From assembly GCA_003151275.1 (NCBI GenBank), contig PLXC01000027.1:16631-80630 (forward strand): DNA of 64,000 nucleotides. Direction: 5' to 3'. Positions 17,123 through 25,113 of the stretch are shown piece by piece. Below the pieces are notes generated by a model, which worked only from the letters and a program-made list of their open reading frames with translations, was not told the DNA's origin and searched no databases. The translations under genes were made by a program, and so were the position numbers. This DNA comes from Candidatus Melainabacteria bacterium. GTDB lineage: Bacteria > Cyanobacteriota > Vampirovibrionia > Obscuribacterales > Obscuribacteraceae. How positions within the stretch are numbered: the stretch's first letter is position 1; each line of letters starts with the position of its first letter.

Positions 17123-18007
17123 ATGATCGAACCAATCGCAGCACAAACCAGCCAACCTGTTTTTGTAGAAGGTAAACCCGCTCAAGGTTCTAAACCAGCA
17201 GTCGCGTTTAAATCTCCGCTTCGATATCCAGGTGGTAAGCAAAAAGCTATAGAGCAAATAGCGAAGATGCTCCCTTCCTCTGCCGCTGAGTTCAGAGAGC
17301 CCCTGGTTGGCGGAGGTAGCGTCTTTTTTCACGCGCGTTCCATTGGTTTCGCTGAGACGTTTTGGATAAATGACGCGTTTAAAGAATTGATGACTTTCTG
17401 GGAGTTCGTCCAAGACGACGAATCTTGTGCGCGCATTGTTCAAGACCTAGAACGGTTTCGCACCAGCTTCTCTTCAGCTGAGGAAATTCGTGAATATTTT
17501 TTGACTGCACGAACCGAGGTTCCAGAGACCTCTTATCGTGAAGCATTTCTCTTTTTCTTTTTCAATCGAGTTACCTTTTCTGGAACTACGCGTGCCGGTG
17601 GATTTTCGCGAGCGGCGAGTCAAACACGGTTCACCGCGTCATCTATTGAAAGACTTGTGCCTATGCCCCAAGCATTGAAGGACACCCGAATTACGTGTGT
17701 AGATTTTGAAAAAATAATTGCTGAGCCAGGCGACGATGTCTTTATCTTTTTGGATCCCCCATATTTTACTGCCACCAAACTGTACGGTCACAACGGCAGC
17801 TTGCATGCCTTTGATCACTGGAAACTGGCTAAGCTTCTGCAGAACACTTCACACAAGTTTCTGATTACGTACGATGATTGCCAGGAAATTCGCGATCTTT
17901 ACCAATGGGCGAACATCAAGGATTGGCAGCTGCAGTACGGAATGAACAACTGCAATCTAAAAAAACAGAGCAAAATCGGATCCGAGTTGTTTATCTCAAA
18001 CTATTGA
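17123..18007 (+). CDS. D12-class DNA adenine-N6 methyltransferase (Dam family), orphan
   Basis: A 294-residue methylase of the alpha (D12) class. The N-terminal block SPLRYPGGKQK (31-41) and LVGGGSVFF (61-69) bind AdoMet, and the catalytic DPPY is at 211-214. The D12 class includes Dam (GATC) and M.EcoRV (GATATC), so specificity cannot be read from the sequence. No restriction enzyme or specificity gene is adjacent, so it is an orphan, possibly regulatory methylase. Followed after 24 bp by a CACC-N6-GGTG hairpin. Confidence 0.88.
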   Translation: MIEPIAAQTSQPVFVEGKPAQGSKPAVAFKSPLRYPGGKQKAIEQIAKMLPSSAAEFREPLVGGGSVFFHARSIGFAETFWINDAFKELMTFWEFVQDDESCARIVQDLERFRTSFSSAEEIREYFLTARTEVPETSYREAFLFFFFNRVTFSGTTRAGGFSRAASQTRFTASSIERLVPMPQALKDTRITCVDFEKIIAEPGDDVFIFLDPPYFTATKLYGHNGSLHAFDHWKLAKLLQNTSHKFLITYDDCQEIRDLYQWANIKDWQLQYGMNNCNLKKQSKIGSELFISNY

Positions 18008-18030
18008 TTCGCTCTATAAACCGCCTTACT

Positions 18031-18053
18031 TTGGCACCGTATTTGGTGACCAA
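18031..18053. repeat. CACC-N6-GGTG family palindrome, copy 2
   Basis: TTGGCACC-GTATTT-GGTGACCAA: the core is perfect and the flanks extend the stem. It follows the methylase gene but lacks a T-tract, so a terminator is unlikely unless rho-dependent. Confidence 0.55.
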
Positions 18054-18126
18054 TGTGCTGTGCTGAACTTTAAACCTGCTTTCTTCTGGCATAATGAAGA
18101 AAGCGCTTCATTGTGTGCGGGGAAAA

Positions 18127-18564
18127 ATGACTGTAATTGAGAGACTTACCGAAGTCATCAACACGATGCTCAATGAGTTAATCAAGAAGATTCAACCGCC
18201 TGATTTAGTGTTGGATGAGGAGTTTCACGCTTTGAAATCGCAGCTAATCCAAGTTAAGCAAGAGTTAGCAAGCTCGCTTGTAAGTGAAGCACGTATTGAG
18301 AAGCAACTAAAGAAGCAGCCGACGTCTCAAGCGTTACAAGAGAAATTGACGAAAGAGGCGGCGAATATCGGTTTGTTAAAGCAGAGAGTAACGGACCTTG
18401 AGGCTGAATTGCAAAACAATTTCATCAGACTATCCCTCAAGGCGGCTCAAGGTCCAGTCCACGAACCCATCAGACTGTCCAGCCCTGTCGCGATACTTCT
18501 GCTGTCTTTCCTTATTGCCTGGGTCATAGCTGCACTCTACGTCGTGACAAAGAACCTGTCTTGA
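18127..18564 (+). CDS. PspA-like coiled-coil protein with C-terminal membrane anchor
   Basis: A 145-residue protein from ATG 18127 (GGGG a few bases upstream; the frame opens at 18094). The start MTVIERLTEVINTMLNELI resembles the amphipathic helix of PspA/IM30; residues 30-110 are a charged coiled coil; and a hydrophobic segment PVAILLLSFLIAWVIAALYV near 120-139 is a clear membrane helix. PspA proteins normally lack such an anchor and are longer (about 220 residues), so this is either a truncated relative or an unrelated tail-anchored coiled coil. Function not established. Confidence 0.55.
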   Translation: MTVIERLTEVINTMLNELIKKIQPPDLVLDEEFHALKSQLIQVKQELASSLVSEARIEKQLKKQPTSQALQEKLTKEAANIGLLKQRVTDLEAELQNNFIRLSLKAAQGPVHEPIRLSSPVAILLLSFLIAWVIAALYVVTKNLS

Positions 18565-18623
18565 AACAGATTGTGAGCATTGCATAAGGGCTATTTAGTA
18601 GCTCAGACCGCGGCTCTGATCGA

Positions 18624-19292
18624 TTAATGGTTCGAGATTAGTTGCATGCGTGGATAGAAAATCATGATTGCTTTTCCAAGCACCCGATCCACATGTAGGA
18701 AGCCCCAAAGGTGGCTGTCTTGGCTGTTATTTCGATTGTCGCCCAACACAAATAAACATCCTGGTGGCACAACTATGGGCTCTTCTTGACCTGGGTACGG
18801 ATACACAGCTCCTCCGGATAACATCTGACCGCCTAGATCTTTAAGCGTCTGCAACTCGTATTTGGCAGGTTCTTTGACATATGGCTCGGGAACCGCAACG
18901 CCGTTGACGAAGAGTGTTCCGTTGTTTTTCATTTCAATTTGGTCTCCGGGTATGCCGATGATGCGCTTGATCGAGGACTCAGGAGAATGCAGAGACGGTG
19001 GTGCGAAAGCCTTGTCCAAAATATTCATTGGACTGGTACTTATGTCCTTTGTTGCCACTTTTACATAAGGAGGGAAAAACAGAATAATTTGTCCACGCAC
19101 AAAGGGCTTGCCCATGCGGTAAGAGGTCAGATCGAACAACACTTTTTCATTTTCGTTCAGAGTGGGTGCCATGTTGCCTGCTGTCACTCTTCTTCCCTCT
19201 ATGGAGCAGCGCATCCAAACGAATACGGACATGACAAAAATCATGCACAATAGCACCAACAAAACTTGGACAAATATTTTCAAATCGCGCAT
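18624..19292 (-). CDS. Signal peptidase I homologue lacking the catalytic serine
   Basis: A 222-residue membrane protein with one N-terminal helix (8-27) and the S26A architecture: box B position 40 (AGNMAPTL), the general-base Lys109 (IKRIIGIPGD), and the late GDNRNNSQDSHLWG box. The canonical box B is GxSMxPTL; here the nucleophilic Ser is Asn40 (codon AAC), so peptidase activity is not expected unless another residue serves. Other boxes are intact, which argues for a retained, perhaps substrate-binding or chaperone-like role rather than decay. It stands alone on its strand. Confidence 0.85.
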   Translation of the reverse strand: MRDLKIFVQVLLVLLCMIFVMSVFVWMRCSIEGRRVTAGNMAPTLNENEKVLFDLTSYRMGKPFVRGQIILFFPPYVKVATKDISTSPMNILDKAFAPPSLHSPESSIKRIIGIPGDQIEMKNNGTLFVNGVAVPEPYVKEPAKYELQTLKDLGGQMLSGGAVYPYPGQEEPIVVPPGCLFVLGDNRNNSQDSHLWGFLHVDRVLGKAIMIFYPRMQLISNH

Positions 19293-19549
19293 TCCGAAAT
19301 CATATCAAAGCCTGGCAATCCTTTAGTAGTTTACGTTAGCGGCATATTTTCAAAAGCGGCTCGCAAATTGTTTGTCTGGAATTGTCCAAAATTCGAGTCT
19401 TTTGTATATACCACTGACAAACCAGGTCCAACTCCGACAGCATAGGACGTGACAGAGGCAATATGCCAAATGTCCATAGTCCTCAATCACTTACTAGTTG
19501 CGCTCTTACGTGACACATTTTTGCACAATCAGATTTACCAGGTCGGTTT

Positions 19550-19663
19550 ATGAGTTCTAAAGAAAGTCTTGCTACTGTGCTGATTCTGCTTTGCGGAGTT
19601 CTCTTGGGGATTCACTTCGTCAATGAAGTTGTTGCAGGCATGAACGCGTATGTTGCTAGGTAA
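19550..19663 (+). CDS. 37-residue membrane peptide
   Basis: ATG 19550 with AGG about eight bases upstream encodes a peptide whose middle (LATVLILLCGVLLGIHFV) is one strong membrane helix. It is too short for a standard gene-finder cutoff. Flanked by the signal-peptidase homologue and eutB, both on the other strand; the remaining 257 bp upstream (19293-19549) show nothing recognisable. Function unknown. Confidence 0.45.
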   Translation: MSSKESLATVLILLCGVLLGIHFVNEVVAGMNAYVAR

Positions 19664-19775
19664 TAGCGAATACGAGTGTTTCATTGGTTCTGGCGAAACG
19701 CACGCCAGTATAGGGTGTCATTGGTACAGCCTAACGCAGAACAGGGTTTTAATTGGAACTTGCGAACGCGGACCT

Positions 19776-21131
19776 TTAAAAAAAGCTGGCCGCGTCTCCC
19801 GCTTTGCTTGTGAGCTTTCGATCTTTCATCAGTCCGCGTTCTTCCAACCACTTTTCAAACTCCGGAGCAGGAGCGCAATTCATGAGCTCACGCAATGACG
19901 CCACATCATGATAACTGGTGGTTTGATAACCCAGCATCACATCGTCTCCCATTGGCACACCCATGAAGTAATTGACGCCGGCCGCGACAAGTAGCACAGT
20001 GAGATTTTCAAGGTCATTTTGATCCGCTTCCATATGATTGGTGTAGCAAGCATCGATGCCCATTGGCACACCTAATAGTTTGCCCATGAAATGATCTTCC
20101 AGTCCGGCGCGAATCATCTGTCGTCCATCCGCTAAGTATTCTGGACCGATGAAACCGCACACGTCGTTGACCAAAAATGGATCAAATGTTCGGGCCATAG
20201 CATAGCATCTGGCCTCCAATGTTACCTGGTCCGCGTCGTTGTTTGAGCGCGACGAAAGCTCGGATCCTTGCCCGGTTTCGAAATACATTGGCTTGCGACC
20301 TTTATTTTTGCATTTCGCTAAGCCCAAAGTTTTTGCATCGTTCAGGATTTCGAGCGTGATACCGAATGCAGTATTACCTTTCTCGGTTCCCGCAATGCTC
20401 TGAAAAATCAATCCTGCTGGTGCACCGTTTTCGATGGCTTGCATCTGCGTTGTGATGTGGCTCAGAATGCAGTTTTGCGTCGGAATTTGTAGTTTGTCAA
20501 TCACTTTGTCGGTCAGATGAAGCAATCGTTCTACCGACTCTGGAGTATCGTGAACTGGATTGATGCCGATCACAGCATCACCAATTCCGTAAGATAGTCC
20601 CTCGTAAATCGAAGCCAAAATTCCTTGAGCAGAATCGGCTGGATGATTTGGTTGCAGCCTCGATCCAAGTACCCCGCTCAAGCCTAATGTGGAATTTGCC
20701 GAAGCCACGACTTGGCATTTCTTCGCCGCAATAATCAGATCTAAGTTGGACATCAATTTCGTTACCGCAGCGGCCATCTCGCCGGTCAGCGCGTTTTTTA
20801 TTGCATCAATTTCTGCCGTTTCTGCCTGGAGAATAAATTCGCGCAATTCTGAAACAGTCCATGTTTTAATTTTGAGCCAGGCATTTGCGTCGAGCGAATC
20901 GTCAATCAGCCTTGTTATCGCGTCATCATCGTAGGGCACCACTGGATTGTTGCGAAGTGCCTGCAGTGACAATTCGGACAAAACCTGCTTGGCGGCCACT
21001 CGCTCCAATTCGGACGCCGCGGCTATTCCTGCCAACAGGTCGCCAGCTTTTTCTTCGTTGGATTTAGCGAGCACCTCTTTGATGCTGCTGAAATTGAATC
21101 TCTGCGCACGAACCGTGCTGGATAAACTCAT
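19776..21131 (-). CDS. eutB: Ethanolamine ammonia-lyase large subunit
   Basis: About 451 residues, the family length. EutB forms the TIM-barrel catalytic core of the adenosylcobalamin enzyme that converts ethanolamine to acetaldehyde and ammonia, with EutC binding the cofactor base. Recognisable blocks include GDAVIGINPVHDTPESV, FVGGPE-like FIGPEYLADGRQM and GVPMGDDVMLGYQ. ATG at 21131 is the likely start; a GTG at 21143 is also in frame. It is transcribed away from eutC, 82 bp apart, an unusual split of a normally contiguous eutBC pair. Confidence 0.93.
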   Translation of the reverse strand: MSLSSTVRAQRFNFSSIKEVLAKSNEEKAGDLLAGIAAASELERVAAKQVLSELSLQALRNNPVVPYDDDAITRLIDDSLDANAWLKIKTWTVSELREFILQAETAEIDAIKNALTGEMAAAVTKLMSNLDLIIAAKKCQVVASANSTLGLSGVLGSRLQPNHPADSAQGILASIYEGLSYGIGDAVIGINPVHDTPESVERLLHLTDKVIDKLQIPTQNCILSHITTQMQAIENGAPAGLIFQSIAGTEKGNTAFGITLEILNDAKTLGLAKCKNKGRKPMYFETGQGSELSSRSNNDADQVTLEARCYAMARTFDPFLVNDVCGFIGPEYLADGRQMIRAGLEDHFMGKLLGVPMGIDACYTNHMEADQNDLENLTVLLVAAGVNYFMGVPMGDDVMLGYQTTSYHDVASLRELMNCAPAPEFEKWLEERGLMKDRKLTSKAGDAASFF

Positions 21132-21213
21132 GGAAGGAACCACATTGATTGCTGCAAGCCCTTAAAAGTGACTATAGTGTAACGTGTCATAGAAGCTTGA
21201 ACCAGGAGAAACA

Positions 21214-21978
21214 ATGACACGGTGGAGCAAGTACCCTCAGGAAAGCCAAGTGTTGGCTGAACTTCGTTCCTCGACTCCAGCTCGAGTCGGTGTCGGCCGC
21301 GCCGGGGTACGTCCGAGTACACAATCATGGCTCAAATTTCGTCAAGACCATGCTATGGCCAGAGACGCGGTTAAAAGCGAATTTAGCCCGCAATTTCTTA
21401 CATTTGCGCAAGAGCGGCATTATCCACTGATTCAGTCTAAAGCCTCAAGCAAGTTGGACTTCATTTCTTTTCCGCCCAAGGGCAAGCAGACTGGCGCGGA
21501 AACAATAGATCAATTGCGGCAGTTGTGTCCGCAGAATTTGGATGTGCAGATCGTAGTTAGCGATGGACTCTCAGCGCAGGCGATTGACGAAAACGTTCGA
21601 GATGCTTTGCCGATGATTTTGGATGGGCTCAAACTTGAAAATATTACATGTGGAATTCCGGTCGTCGTTCGCTATGGACGTGTCGCAGTGGCAGACCAAA
21701 TTGCTCACGCCCTTGGAATGAAACTGGCAATTAATTTGATCGGCGAGCGTCCTGGTTTGTCTACATCCGGCAGCATGAGCGCATACCTCACCTATAACCC
21801 CGGTCCGGATACAATTAGCTCTGACAGAACCGTCGTCTCAAACATTCATGAGCTTGGTACTCTTCCAGTGGAGGCCGGTGCGTATGTGGTGCAATTGGCT
21901 AAACGAATTCTTACACTTGAAATGTCAGGTGTAAAACTGCAGCAAAATCACAGTACATCGCAGACTAGTAACATATAG
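21214..21978 (+). CDS. eutC: Ethanolamine ammonia-lyase small subunit
   Basis: A 254-residue EutC, the adenosylcobalamin-binding partner of EutB. Family blocks seen are ARVGVGRAGVRP near 30, the DGLSAQAI segment near 122 and the cobalamin-site region GERPGLSTSGSMSAY near 180. AGGAG precedes the ATG at a normal distance. A weak promoter (TTGCTG at 21149, TATAGT at 21173) lies in the short divergent region shared with eutB. It is followed by eutA after 11 bp, so the two are an operon. Confidence 0.93.
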   Translation: MTRWSKYPQESQVLAELRSSTPARVGVGRAGVRPSTQSWLKFRQDHAMARDAVKSEFSPQFLTFAQERHYPLIQSKASSKLDFISFPPKGKQTGAETIDQLRQLCPQNLDVQIVVSDGLSAQAIDENVRDALPMILDGLKLENITCGIPVVVRYGRVAVADQIAHALGMKLAINLIGERPGLSTSGSMSAYLTYNPGPDTISSDRTVVSNIHELGTLPVEAGAYVVQLAKRILTLEMSGVKLQQNHSTSQTSNI

Positions 21979-21989
21979 GCGAGGTTTTC

Positions 21990-23471
21990 GTGTCCATCAA
22001 ACCGATTTTAAGTGTCGGGATCGATGTAGGCACCACTTCCACTCATCTAACCGTAAGTCGACTATTTCTGACAAACGTGTCGCGAGCGACTGAGCCGGAA
22101 CGGATAGTTATAGAGAGGCAAGAAATTGTCTATCAAAGCCCGATTCAATTAACTCCTCTTCTAGCTGGAACTATCGATGCAGAGGGAGTTATTGCTTTTT
22201 TGCAACAGCAATATCAAATAGCTGGATTAGAAAATAGTGATATCACCTCCGGTGCTGTGATAGTGACAGGTGAAACCGCATTGCTTCGCAACGCAGAAGT
22301 CATTGCCGAAAAGCTCTCTAGTTTGGCCGGGCAATTTGTTGTCGCCAGTGCGGGACCCAATCTTGAAAGTGTCTTAGCTGGCCGAGGATCGGGGGCGGCT
22401 GAGTACTCAAAATCTCGAGGCAAAACCATTTGCAGCATCGACATAGGTGGCGGCACATCAAATGTCGCGATATTTAAATGCGGTCACCCAGAAGCGACTG
22501 CGGCCATATCAATCGGCGGAAGATTTTTATGTTTGAGTGATGATTTAACGGTGCTGCGGATCTCAGAGTCTGGTCAAGTTATCGGAAATCACTTGGGTGA
22601 GTCATTGGCACTCGGCGCTCAACTCGATGTTTTCTCGGCTAACAGATTGACCGACTACGCAGCTGACTGTCTTGTCAGCATGTTGACAGAGGTGGGCTAT
22701 GTGCATCCCCTGTTAATTACCCCGCCTCTTAGTTACGAAGAAACGATCGATGAATATTGGTTTTCGGGTGGCGTCGCCGAAATTATGTCTACTGTTTCAA
22801 GTAGACATCGTGATACCGAATATGGTGACATCGGGGTATTCTTGGGCAGATCCCTAGTCAAAAAATTGAATGCGAAGTCGATCTCTTTTGTGGTCCCTTC
22901 AGATCCGATCCGAGCGACGGTTATCGGGGCAGGCATCCACACCCTGCAGCTCAGCGGGTCGACCATAGCTGTTCATTCCAAGATCCTGCCCCTATTGGGC
23001 ATACCCGTCATTCGACCATTAGCGGGGTTCGGTCCCATTGACCCGACCCTTTCTCCCCAGTGCATAGGGGCGCTCGTAGAGGACAGGGTCACTGCAAGTC
23101 TGAAAAACCATGACCTCCTGTGGGCTAGTCAGCCGGTCGCTCTGTTCCTACCTGAAATTCCGCGCCTGGGATATAGCCAGCTGGCGGGTTGGGCCACAGC
23201 CCTGGCCGGCTCGTTCTCAAGCCACAGGGGATTGGCACCCCTTATCCTCTTATGTACTCACGACGTGGGCGCTGCACTCGGTCAATTTATGCGCCAGGCG
23301 CTACCCGGATTGGACGTACTTTGTCTGGACGGTATCCATGACGACATGGGCGGCGATTACATCGACATTGGTCTGCCCATCGCCAACAATCAAGCAGTTC
23401 CGGTGGTCATAAAAGACTTAGTGTTTGGAGCCCATACTAGCGCCAGACGGGGCTTTGCTTATCCCCGATAA
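21990..23471 (+). CDS. eutA: Ethanolamine ammonia-lyase reactivating factor
   Basis: A 493-residue actin-fold ATPase that exchanges damaged cobalamin in EutBC. The phosphate-binding segments are GIDVGTTST (residues 10-18) and SIDIGGGTSN near 151. Start is GTG at 21990 with GAGG six bases before it. No microcompartment shell, aldehyde dehydrogenase or eutR gene is in view, so the pathway here is only the cobalamin lyase plus its reactivase. An array of GATATC palindromes begins four bases after the stop. Confidence 0.9.
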   Translation: MSIKPILSVGIDVGTTSTHLTVSRLFLTNVSRATEPERIVIERQEIVYQSPIQLTPLLAGTIDAEGVIAFLQQQYQIAGLENSDITSGAVIVTGETALLRNAEVIAEKLSSLAGQFVVASAGPNLESVLAGRGSGAAEYSKSRGKTICSIDIGGGTSNVAIFKCGHPEATAAISIGGRFLCLSDDLTVLRISESGQVIGNHLGESLALGAQLDVFSANRLTDYAADCLVSMLTEVGYVHPLLITPPLSYEETIDEYWFSGGVAEIMSTVSSRHRDTEYGDIGVFLGRSLVKKLNAKSISFVVPSDPIRATVIGAGIHTLQLSGSTIAVHSKILPLLGIPVIRPLAGFGPIDPTLSPQCIGALVEDRVTASLKNHDLLWASQPVALFLPEIPRLGYSQLAGWATALAGSFSSHRGLAPLILLCTHDVGAALGQFMRQALPGLDVLCLDGIHDDMGGDYIDIGLPIANNQAVPVVIKDLVFGAHTSARRGFAYPR

Positions 23472-23474
23472 AGC

Positions 23475-23652
23475 TAAACCGATATCGGTTTAAGGTCTTG
23501 GGTTTGGATGTGGTCCCGGCAATTTTGCACGGGTCATTCAAAACTCTAAACCGATATCGGTTAAGACCCTGGCTTTGGATGTTGATCCAGGTATGGCGCT
23601 CCATTTGCCGGGTTATCCACTCTATGATGTTTCTAAACCGATATCGGTTTAA
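23475..23652. repeat. GATATC palindrome array 1 (three copies)
   Basis: TAAACCGATATCGGTTTA at 23475-23492, TAAACCGATATCGGTTAA at 23547-23564 and TAAACCGATATCGGTTTA at 23634-23651. Centres are 72 and 87 bp apart. The intervening DNA is also related: each palindrome is followed by a TGG(G/C)TTTGGATG-like stretch and then (G)ATCC. The rest of the 558-bp gap after eutA (to 24029) holds no gene I can support. Confidence 0.85.
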
Positions 23653-24029
23653 ATTTCCTGGGTGGGATGCAGATCCGGCATAGCTCGGCATAAGTCTAAA
23701 TTGCACCTGCCTGGCGAGCGAATTTCCAGTCGAAATCTCGCTTGGCAACCCGGAATTGATGAGATTTGGAGAAAACGAAACCTTAAATCTTAGGGCGACT
23801 TTGATCAAACAGGTGTTTAAGCCTCACGGAGCTGGAATTTCAGCAATTTTTCGGATAGGTGATTAGGAATGGTTGGGACGGGCATAAAACTAGCAGCAGG
23901 GCAACGCAACTGCAAAAACAAATTCTCGGTCCGACACCAAGCGCAGCTGAACTATAAGCAGTGCTGAACACTCTATTGCATTTGACCTGTAAACCATTAA
24001 ACCAGTACGTATTTTGAGGACATCCACCA

Positions 24030-24227
24030 ATGAGCGACAGTTTTACCGATATCCCAACCCAAGTCGCCGAATGCCTGCACATCATGGATTGTAATCCTGG
24101 AATGCGTTCCGGTATCTTCAACGAAATGAGAGCCGAGTGGATGGCTGAATATTCTGTAGTTGATTCTTCCGAAATAGAAGAAACGGTTCGCAGAGAAGTT
24201 AAGTCAGCACGTCGCACATACCGATAA
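24030..24227 (+). CDS. Small acidic protein, unknown
   Basis: A 65-residue soluble protein with a Met-rich middle (ECLHIMDCNPGMRSGIF) and an acidic then basic C-terminus (SSEIEETVRREVKSARR). GAGG lies 11 bases before the ATG. A strong terminator follows at 24261, which supports it as a real transcription unit. No family recognised. Confidence 0.5.
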   Translation: MSDSFTDIPTQVAECLHIMDCNPGMRSGIFNEMRAEWMAEYSVVDSSEIEETVRREVKSARRTYR

Positions 24228-24260
24228 CGCGGACGTTTTGTTTACGATTTGATTAGCAGA

Positions 24261-24286
24261 GGCACCTTATTTGGTGCCTTTGTTTT
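24261..24286 (+). terminator. Rho-independent terminator built on the CACC-N6-GGTG motif
   Basis: GGCACC-TTATTT-GGTGCC followed by TTTGTTTTT. It ends the small gene at 24030-24227 and is copy 3 of the palindrome family described in the findings. Confidence 0.8.
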
Positions 24287-24569
24287 TGCCTTTATTTTTG
24301 CTCTGGGGGTCACAAAAGCCTCACGAATTACGGGTAGGATAAACGAGAGTCACTACATTTTCTGGATAGTCTTTCAACAGGCTGATGAAGGAATTCAGTG
24401 CTACGCTTTAGTAAACAGATCCTTCGTTCAGAACAACTCGTTGAAATGACATATATCTTCTGTAACTCCAACGCTTAGTAAATCTCACATTCAAACACAA
24501 ATTGCTTTCTTGAAACGAAGAATCCAGATCTACAAGGTATGATCATCTCATCACATTTAGAGGCCTACG

Positions 24570-24746
24570 ATGTCAGACTTGAGAAGTAGACAAGCCAGCG
24601 CTCCGCCACTCAGCCCGAGTGCTCAGATATCAATCGCGCTCGGAGCGTTGGTCGTAATTGGTGGGATGTGGTTTTTCAGATCGTCGCTTAAAATGCCGCC
24701 CCAAGTCACGTCTTTCACCAGATCTGTAATGAAGTCGTTTCACTAG
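24570..24746 (+). CDS. 58-residue membrane protein
   Basis: ATG 24570, with AGAGG seven bases upstream, encodes a peptide with a polar Ser/Pro-rich N-terminus, one membrane helix (ISIALGALVVIGGMWFF, about 22-38) and a basic tail. A terminator-like hairpin follows at 24760. The 342 bp before it (24228-24569) hold only the terminator of the previous gene. Function unknown. Confidence 0.5.
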   Translation: MSDLRSRQASAPPLSPSAQISIALGALVVIGGMWFFRSSLKMPPQVTSFTRSVMKSFH

Positions 24747-24759
24747 ACCTAAGATTTGT

Positions 24760-24779
24760 GAGTGGTATCACTCTTCTTT
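24760..24779 (+). terminator. Terminator after the 58-residue membrane protein
   Basis: GAGTG-GTAT-CACTC followed by TTCTTTT. The stem is short (five pairs). A second hairpin CGGCTC/GAGCCG lies near 24811-24835 in the otherwise empty 24780-25113 stretch. Confidence 0.5.
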
Positions 24780-25113
24780 TGCGGTGTTAGCGTTTTTTTA
24801 TTACGATGCCGCGGCTCGTTGCTCTGCGGAGAGCCGTTCCCACCACTATAGATTCAGACAATGGCCTAAACCAACTGTGTTTGGGCGACCCAGTCAACTA
24901 GGAATTTAGCGCCAGCGCCTCCTGTTGTCTTCTCTATGACAAATCTGCAGTAGCCAGTGTGTTCAAGAGCAGTGTGGTGTTTCGAGCGCCCCGGGGACTG
25001 CCAACGTGGGGAGCGTGCGGAAACTACGAAATTACTATCGTAGATACCCCATTGAAGGGGACGACTCAAAAAGCAAAACTTGGGTGTGGCTAGTTGAGAA
25101 TGCGGTGGATTAA

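Noticed and set aside
23475..23652. CRISPR array
   Set aside because: Repeats are 18-bp perfect palindromes with unequal, sequence-related spacers of 54 and 69 bp; there are no cas genes and no 21-48 bp repeats.
23437..23808. Antisense ORF whose product contains three LNRYRF motifs
   Set aside because: The motif comes from the palindrome being in the same frame on both strands; spacing by multiples of three in this array is not repeated in the second array, and there is no ribosome binding site.
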